DNA of 13,077 nucleotides from an uncultured Verrucomicrobiota bacterium (GTDB taxonomy: Bacteria > Verrucomicrobiota > Kiritimatiellia > CAIVKH01). The translations under genes were made by a program, and so were the position numbers. Numbering within the stretch: position 1 is the first letter of the stretch; each line of letters begins with the position of its first letter. This document shows, piece by piece, positions 9,601 to 13,077 of the stretch. The stretch covers positions 1 to 13,077 of the forward strand of contig CALBHI010000012.1 in assembly GCA_937894535.1 (NCBI GenBank), given 5' to 3'. The notes under the pieces were generated by a model that saw only the letters and a program-made list of their open reading frames with translations, had not been told where the DNA came from and searched no databases.

Positions 9601-11622
9601 ACTTGGGGCGCGACCTACCCGGTAGCCTATGAATATGACGGGTATGGTCGCATGACCGCCATGAAGACCTGGAGAACGGAAGGTGGATCTCCTGACATCA
9701 CGCGATGGTACTATGACGAGGCCACCGGTCTGTTAACCAACAAGCAGTATGCCGACGGGTATGGCGTCAGTTACACATACACCTCGGATGGTTTGCTAGC
9801 TTCCCGGACATGGGCCCGCGGCATCATCACGACCTATTCCTATGATTCATCCGGGAATCTCACGAACATCAATTATTCGGATGCGACGCCTGATGTCTCG
9901 TTTACCTATGATCGGATTGGTCGACAGGTCGGAATAACCGATGGAACTGGAGCGCGAGGGTATGCCTACGATGTTTACCTCCGACTTCAACAGGAAACCA
10001 ATTGGTTGTTCAGTATCAGCCGCATTTACGACTCGTTGGGTCGTCCTCAAAAAGTCGGGGTTGGATCTGAATTTGATGTCAGTTATGGATACGATATCGT
10101 GGGGCGTTTGTCGTCTGTCACCTCCACGGTATACGGCATTTATACCCACAAAACACGCCACCATTACAAGTTCCACAACTTGGTCACTATGCTTGTATCT
10201 CTATCAAACGAAAACAATACAGTTACATTGTTCGGGTACGAAAGCCATCGCAATAACATTACCTCGATGACGCATTCGGTCACCGGCAGTGTCATTCGTC
10301 GCTTCGACTACAATTCAGACGCGGCGGGGCGCAGGACACAACGTATTGATGACCTGGCGACGACCAATCAATTCAATTACAACCAACGCAGTGAACTATC
10401 CAGGGCCATCATGGGTACGAATAGCTTTGACTATGCCTACGATGCCATAGGTAACCGGTTGGTCTCCACCAACAACGGCGTGACGACCACCTATTGGGCG
10501 AACGAACTCAATCAGTATACGAACATCTCGACGGCCGTGGCGGATCCGGCGTATGATTCGGATGGAAATATGATATTCGATGGTACATGGAATTACCTAT
10601 GGGATGGCGAAAATCGGCTGGTCGGGTTGACGCCCGTCACGACGAATGTTGGTTCGGTGCGGTTGAGTTTCGCCTACGACTTCATGAGCCGAAGGGTACA
10701 AAAGGATGTGGAGACATGGGGCGGATCAAGTTGGAGTAACACCTTGACGGTTACTTACACCTACGACGGGTGGAACATGGTATGCGAGGATCGAAGCGAC
10801 GAGGTCAAAAACAATTACTACGTCTGGGGTCTGGACCTTTCCGGCACCTTACAGGGGGCGGGAGGTGTCGGTGGTCTGCTGGCTCGGGTGAGGAAGGGAA
10901 CAATTCCCGAACCGATCTACTACCTCGCTGATGCGAACGGGAATATCACCGATGTACTCGACAAAAACGGCGCCTTTTCAGCTCGCTGCACCTATGATGG
11001 CTTTGGCCAGGTGACAGCCAAGTCGGGCGCGTTGGCCGACGCGAATCCCTTCCAGTTCAGTTCGAAGTACAACGATAATGAGGGCGGGTTGCTGTATTAC
11101 GGCTATAGATATTACACGCCTCAACTCGGAAGATGGCTAAATCGGGATCCGATTGAGGAAAGAGGCGGAATCAATCTGTATGCGTTTGTAGAAAACAAGC
11201 CCCAAAGGTATGTCGATCCACTTGGTAATGCGAAGTTCATAAACAATTGCGACGAACCTATTCCTTTTAAGCCTGAAGATGATAAATGCGGACTGGATTT
11301 AACAAAGAAGTATGAATGTCCGCCAGGAGAGACATGCGATGTGGATGGCATATATCCTCCGGGAGAACAGCCGTTTAAGGTTTGCAGTGATTGCTCTATT
11401 AGTTGCGATAAAGATCGAACACCCAAATGGCTTCTCGACTGTAGTCCTCTTTCTCCTCATGGCTGGCCGTGTCAAATCGCCGCTGGTGGGCCGCTGCCAG
11501 ATGATTGGTTTGACGATCATCCGGACTGGCCGAAGCCGGATGACCCCGTTACGCCTTTCCCTCCGGACTACAAGCCGATTCCGAGTCCCCCTGCTCCTGG
11601 TCCGCTGTCAGCGGGGAAATAG
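6607..11622 (+). CDS. Secreted RHS/YD-repeat protein with cysteine-rich N-terminal region and variable cysteine/proline-rich C-terminal tip
   Basis: 1671 residues. The ATG at 6607 lies 8 bp before the end of the previous gene and follows an AGAGGA ribosome-binding site. Residues 1-23 form a signal peptide (AIVAMFLGGFINQV, likely cleavage after CHA). Residues 30-82 hold 11 cysteines, several paired, followed by a Gly/Ala-rich linker (88-101). Residues about 103-340 are a beta-rich pre-RHS region. YD repeats run from about residue 346 (FDYDAEGRL) to about 1480. The conserved RHS core end is at 1480-1540 (YYGYRYYTPQLGRWLNRDP ... YVDPLG). Residues 1541-1671 are the variable tip, with 9 cysteines and a proline-rich end. 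YD repeats are known to build a hollow shell that can enclose a C-terminal effector in Rhs and TcC toxins. Here the tip matches no nuclease, deaminase or ADP-ribosyltransferase that I recognise. Export by the general secretory pathway is inferred; no PAAR, VgrG or Tc partner is nearby. Confidence 0.93.
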   Translation: MNSKALAIVAMFLGGFINQVCHATGANNPCEPTGSGGTCQTWDYNLCAWVGCGEGEECCADSNGFMACMEEDECCPECQTACPLGRGEASGAGGAGAKGAGKQSLTYAPDASSGLALFQIPLGTDTRGRLAGKIHLQVNGPGVTNSVKPKGLLVLHSSKSPVVTETSAQGLSRIYVPQADIYIVTNNATSYEIRFFEPGQTSTAFVVWRVRDPDSGTNNYRRMIISEIHSSQTNNEFKFEWVDTDELIITSGLGLREERIAWSSATVNGEPGRVDVHEISTPGGAVVERIEREYQYYRFGAKLVRETLDGLSDDVSVKQYAYYDDQDEHGRYGKLSWKDESGTWTTFDYDAEGRLTEEVTGWNNAVYEPPLNPTNVISIRYDYTTLDVQEIPKLGDKQWRTQERIVSGIPGQKLFRAFYEDYSTGDKVEVEEESINGGAYGAVSNRRKITRKHGPLAGEHVKNRVKLVVHPDGKEDEYEYAQGSFVVNTNGMGAFTELVGGAYLRITETPDALNVVSGISTRSITIIDDMGGEVQVERHIWNGSAFEVLDWTCYQRDAFGRETRIWYANGLFREVTWGCCGKESERFPDGRIEYYENDALKRVTRQTITGVSAGDWPAQVDRVTVNTYDAAGRLLKISTSGGSLSLVSSNAFDLAGRITTGWSPDQLITRWYYGENVESNIAPGGALTVTSRQRDGRVSSVTGSGVVPRFYQYGIYTNGHQWTRVHTGSSSSGVWSLDVTDTSGRTVRRERPGYGGTVLTNAYTYDAHGRLIREQVSGKPDRLYTYNEAGQMYRSGLDIDGNGQLDQASLDRITEQNARYIKEGSVWFKQVVDLLYAEDGGVGVVTTRITRSAASGDGCSCSSMRNEEVIPGGVTTTFDLVRDPPNKVQIKLINRSDSDAEGSEVIVNGLLFKQADTTGTETTYTYDDLGRMTGSIDRRTGTNKTIYATNGRVQWVEDAAGYRTTFGYDAQTGNRTSVTDAITNTIYSAYDAMGRVTNTWGATYPVAYEYDGYGRMTAMKTWRTEGGSPDITRWYYDEATGLLTNKQYADGYGVSYTYTSDGLLASRTWARGIITTYSYDSSGNLTNINYSDATPDVSFTYDRIGRQVGITDGTGARGYAYDVYLRLQQETNWLFSISRIYDSLGRPQKVGVGSEFDVSYGYDIVGRLSSVTSTVYGIYTHKTRHHYKFHNLVTMLVSLSNENNTVTLFGYESHRNNITSMTHSVTGSVIRRFDYNSDAAGRRTQRIDDLATTNQFNYNQRSELSRAIMGTNSFDYAYDAIGNRLVSTNNGVTTTYWANELNQYTNISTAVADPAYDSDGNMIFDGTWNYLWDGENRLVGLTPVTTNVGSVRLSFAYDFMSRRVQKDVETWGGSSWSNTLTVTYTYDGWNMVCEDRSDEVKNNYYVWGLDLSGTLQGAGGVGGLLARVRKGTIPEPIYYLADANGNITDVLDKNGAFSARCTYDGFGQVTAKSGALADANPFQFSSKYNDNEGGLLYYGYRYYTPQLGRWLNRDPIEERGGINLYAFVENKPQRYVDPLGNAKFINNCDEPIPFKPEDDKCGLDLTKKYECPPGETCDVDGIYPPGEQPFKVCSDCSISCDKDRTPKWLLDCSPLSPHGWPCQIAAGGPLPDDWFDDHPDWPKPDDPVTPFPPDYKPIPSPPAPGPLSAGK
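7640..11226 (+). repeat. YD-repeat (RHS) array and conserved RHS core end
   Basis: This coding-level repeat array lies inside the RHS gene. About twenty degenerate units of the form YD..GR(L/M/V) are visible, for example TYDAAGRLLKIS, TYDAHGRLIRE, TYDDLGRMTGS, AYDAMGRVTNT and AYDAIGNRLVS. Units are divergent at DNA level, so this is an old protein repeat and not a recent tandem duplication. The array closes with the highly conserved core end GRWLNRDPIEERGG (ending near 11170) and YVDPLG (11209-11226). Two short cysteine motifs interrupt it, WGCCG at 8335 and GCSCSS at 9178. Confidence 0.85.
11227..11619 (+). other. Variable C-terminal tip domain of the RHS protein
   Basis: These are the 131 residues after the DPLG motif, the point where RHS proteins characteristically switch from conserved core to unrelated tips. 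It has 9 cysteines in about 85 residues (CGLDL, ECPPGETCD, CSDCSISCD) followed by a Pro/Asp-rich tail ending PPAPGPLSAGK. Hand counts give about 38-43% GC at the start of the tip (rows 11221 and 11281), compared with 45-65% in core rows 10981-11161. This fits the tip exchange known for RHS genes, though the difference from the immediately adjacent core rows is modest. The disulfide-rich character suggests an extracellular or periplasmic site of action. No function is assigned. Confidence 0.7.
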
Positions 11623-12021
11623 ATGAGGCTTGGGCGGAAGATTGGACTCTATATAATTTCAATAGGGTTCTGTTGTCTGATTGTGCTGCACTTCTACCTG
11701 CAGGATGGTCTTCCTGGAACCCTGTTTTCACTTGTGGCGAGATCAGATACGGTTTATGCCCCCGGTTATTCTGATGAGAAATTTCGATCTGTACACAATG
11801 GAATGACAGAGGGTGAGGTCTACGCGATAATGGGAAAGCCCATTGAAGTCTGGACGCTTTCCGAGGGACACTGGCAGCGAGTTCCATTCGAAGTAGTGGT
11901 ATCCGATGATGCTCAATGGAATTATTCAGTAAGCCCATCGGATAAATCCTACTTTCGCCGGGTCATTCAATTTCGAGATGGTAAGGTCACTGAAAAAGTT
12001 GCCGAGTTCTATCTTGATTGA
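11623..12021 (+). CDS. Small membrane-anchored protein with BamE/SmpA-like motif
   Basis: 132 residues. The ATG directly abuts the TAG stop of the RHS gene, and GGGGA in the last RHS codons can serve as ribosome-binding site. Basic residues 2-6 precede one hydrophobic segment (about 8-26, IGLYIISIGFCCLIVLHFYL), a likely uncleaved anchor with the rest outside the cytoplasm. Residues 54-73 read F-x-x-V-x-x-GMT-x-x-EV-x-x-x-x-GKP, the pattern seen in the first helices of BamE/SmpA-like folds, and the end (FRDGKV near residues 117-122) could be the closing beta-strand. True BamE is a lipoprotein of the outer-membrane assembly complex; here there is no lipobox, so this is a fold-level resemblance only. 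Its place right after a variable RHS tip is where Rhs immunity proteins usually sit, so an immunity or accessory role is possible but unproven. Confidence 0.82.
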   Translation: MRLGRKIGLYIISIGFCCLIVLHFYLQDGLPGTLFSLVARSDTVYAPGYSDEKFRSVHNGMTEGEVYAIMGKPIEVWTLSEGHWQRVPFEVVVSDDAQWNYSVSPSDKSYFRRVIQFRDGKVTEKVAEFYLD

Positions 12022-12377
12022 AGGCGTGAGAGTCAATGAATTCGGTCCAAGTGTTGACAGATACTGCCTGCCACCTCGGCCCGGCGTGGGCCGGGCCTCG
12101 GAAAATGAGGAGAAATTGGGTCGCGCTTTTAGTGTTCGTAAAATTGACGGTCACCTTCGGCAAACAGATGTAGGGTCAATTGCATTTATTCCTGGGGTAA
12201 TGACACGCTCCGATCGTTTCGTCCGCAACATGCCGTCGGTGGACTCATAAATGCTGAACTGTTGTGGCATAGAATGGACGCTAGGTTGGAATGGCCCAGT
12301 CAAAAAAATGGGCGTGAGGCGACGATATTACAGTATGATTGACGGCCACTATCGATAAGTAATGAAAGAAATATACA
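12022..12377. other. 356-bp spacer between the large operon and the orphan RHS-tip unit
   Basis: It contains a GC-rich hairpin (described separately) and no gene I can support. An open frame runs through it from 11978 to 12250, but it starts inside the previous gene and crosses the hairpin. A 35-codon frame follows at 12251-12358. Neither has a recognisable ribosome-binding site or family. The second unit probably needs its own promoter in this spacer. TATGAT at 12334-12339 is a fair -10 match, but no good -35 lies 16-18 bp upstream, so no promoter is called. Confidence 0.6.
12078..12097 (+). terminator. GC-rich perfect hairpin, possible transcription terminator of the large operon
   Basis: GGCCCGGC and GCCGGGCC form an uninterrupted 8-bp stem around a GTGG loop, 57 bp after the stop of the BamE-like gene. 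The stem is strong enough to pause or stop transcription. There is no T-run after it (the next bases are TCGGAAAATGAG), so it is not a classical intrinsic terminator. It could be a U-less terminator, an mRNA 3'-end stabiliser, or one copy of a dispersed palindromic repeat. Confidence 0.35.
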
Positions 12378-12920
12378 ATGAAAACTGTTTTGCCTGTACT
12401 CCTCATCAGTTTTGCCACGCTCCTTGACGCATCTGCCTTCTACAGCGCGGAGCAGGGGCGGTGGTTAAACCGCGACCCTCTTGACGAAGAACAGGGACTG
12501 AATCTCTATAAGTTTGCTCTCAATGCGCCGCTAAACTACGTCGATGTAGACGGACGGGCCAACTGGCCTCAGCCAACTTTTGCTCCTCAATCAGGAGGCG
12601 ACTCAGTTGATACGAGCATTTGTGACAACTACAAGGACAGTACGTGCAAGGACCAGTGTGCGCCGGGCGGTTATAAGGATGACCCTTATCCTGGAGCCGC
12701 AAAAAAGTGCTGTCAGGACTTCCTGAATAAATACCCCAAATCTGACAAGGATGACTGTGTCGCCAAGTGTCTCACAGAGAAGGACGCCAACTGCAGCGAG
12801 ATCACACTTTGTAAGGATAGAAAAGGATGCCGTACTGCCAATCACATAGACTGCTACTCCCAATGCGCGTTTTTCCCGTGGAAAGGCATTCCGAGCTCGT
12901 GTGGTGCTGTTCTCAAATAA
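12378..12920 (+). CDS. Secreted orphan RHS core-end protein with 13-cysteine C-terminal domain
   Basis: 180 residues. The ATG at 12378 opens a clear signal peptide (MKTVLPVLLISFATLLDASA, AxA cleavage before FYS), which fixes the start; the ribosome-binding site is weak (GAAAG). Immediately after cleavage comes the terminal RHS core, residues 21-60 (QGRWLNRDPLDEEQG, LNLYKFALNAPLNYVD), with none of the YD repeats that normally precede it. The usual DPLG at the core end reads DVDG here. Residues 61-180 are hydrophilic with 13 cysteines (82, 90, 94, 111, 112, 127, 131, 139, 145, 151, 159, 163, 175) and many lysines and aspartates, so a disulfide-rich extracellular domain is likely. It could be the remnant of a full RHS gene that acquired a signal peptide, or a functional class of stand-alone tips. 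The intact frame and signal peptide argue against a dead pseudogene. The tail function is unknown. Confidence 0.85.
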   Translation: MKTVLPVLLISFATLLDASAFYSAEQGRWLNRDPLDEEQGLNLYKFALNAPLNYVDVDGRANWPQPTFAPQSGGDSVDTSICDNYKDSTCKDQCAPGGYKDDPYPGAAKKCCQDFLNKYPKSDKDDCVAKCLTEKDANCSEITLCKDRKGCRTANHIDCYSQCAFFPWKGIPSSCGAVLK

Positions 12921-12933
12921 ATCAGGCTTTTCA

Positions 12934-13077
12934 ATGCCGTATAGATCAATCCAGCAATCGTTGTTCGCAGATGCCTTTTTCTCGCTGGCCTGCTCCGTAG
13001 CAGTCTACTTGGCCCTACTTATGCTAACTGCAAGAGACGCTTCCGCTCAATTTCTGTGGATTCTCGGCTTCTTATTT
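12934..13077 (+). CDS. Start of a small membrane protein, 3' end outside window
   Basis: The ATG at 12934 lies 13 bp after the orphan RHS-tip stop, with a weak AGG ribosome-binding core about 8 bp upstream. The frame is open for all 48 codons to the window edge. Residues about 10-31 form a hydrophobic segment (FFSLACSVAVYLALLML), and a second one begins near residue 39 (QFLWILGFLF). It is most likely a polytopic membrane protein co-transcribed with the gene before it. Its position after a variable tip would suit an immunity or anchoring partner, but too little is visible to assign a family, and a chance open frame of this length is possible. Confidence 0.55.
   Translation, partial: MPYRSIQQSLFADAFFSLACSVAVYLALLMLTARDASAQFLWILGFLF

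Noticed and set aside
11227..11619. A known Rhs toxin domain in the tip
   Set aside because: I looked for HNH, deaminase, ADP-ribosyltransferase and ribonuclease signatures by eye and found none, so no toxin activity is claimed.
12054..12059. TTGACA as a -35 box
   Set aside because: The expected -10 position falls at the GC-rich hairpin and has no TATAAT-like sequence.
11978..12250. A 90-codon plus-strand frame in the spacer
   Set aside because: It begins inside the BamE-like gene, runs through the GC hairpin, and has no ribosome-binding site or recognisable family.
12334..12339. TATGAT as a -10 box for the orphan tip gene
   Set aside because: A fair match alone, but 16-18 bp upstream there is only GC-rich sequence with no -35 resemblance and no extended -10.
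12251..12358. A 35-codon plus-strand frame (start MLNCCGIEW)
   Set aside because: It is too short and has no ribosome-binding site or similarity that I can see; kept only as part of the spacer description.
1..13077. CRISPR arrays, tRNAs, rRNAs, insertion sequences
   Set aside because: No regularly spaced DNA repeats, cloverleaf-like segments, transposase frames or terminal inverted repeats were found. The repeats present are protein-level and divergent.

Overview
The window is almost entirely plus-strand coding sequence for very large exported proteins. It looks like a chromosomal accessory region of a Gram-negative-type bacterium of the PVC superphylum, most like Kiritimatiellota (Pontiella-type) or Lentisphaerota. 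That placement is inference from protein style: LamG domains alternating with DTDGDGL calcium loops, a lamin-tail domain, RHS proteins ending in GRWLNRDP...DPLG, and very Thr/Asn/Ser-rich exported sequence. No rRNA, tRNA, integrase or housekeeping gene is present to confirm it.

Layout. (A) 1-12021 is one tightly packed unit of four genes. The first is a giant multidomain surface or secreted protein, open at the left edge (beta-helix, calcium loops, two LamG domains, a lamin-tail domain and a half-dockerin-like loop). It overlaps by 4 bp with a 264-residue exported helical protein, which overlaps by 8 bp with a 1671-residue RHS/YD-repeat protein. The RHS stop codon directly abuts the start of a 132-residue membrane-anchored protein with a BamE/SmpA-like motif. 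The overlaps suggest co-transcription and translational coupling. (B) 12022-12377 is a 356-bp spacer with a strong GC-rich hairpin and no convincing gene. (C) 12378-13077 holds a second, miniature unit: a 180-residue protein made of a signal peptide, only the last ~40 residues of an RHS core and a 13-cysteine tail, then 13 bp later the start of a membrane protein that runs off the right edge.

How the genes may work together (inference): the giant LamG protein would be a cell-surface adhesin or structural protein, the small helical protein an accessory factor, and the RHS protein a large secreted shell carrying a variable, cysteine-rich C-terminal domain. Each RHS-type gene is followed at once by a small membrane protein, the position that immunity proteins occupy in known Rhs toxin loci. 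Neither tail shows a recognisable toxin motif, so that role is only a hypothesis. The most unusual items are the secreted orphan RHS tip, the coupled four-gene cassette, and the mosaic architecture of the giant protein (one LamG domain nested inside a duplicated module, another with sharply lower GC).
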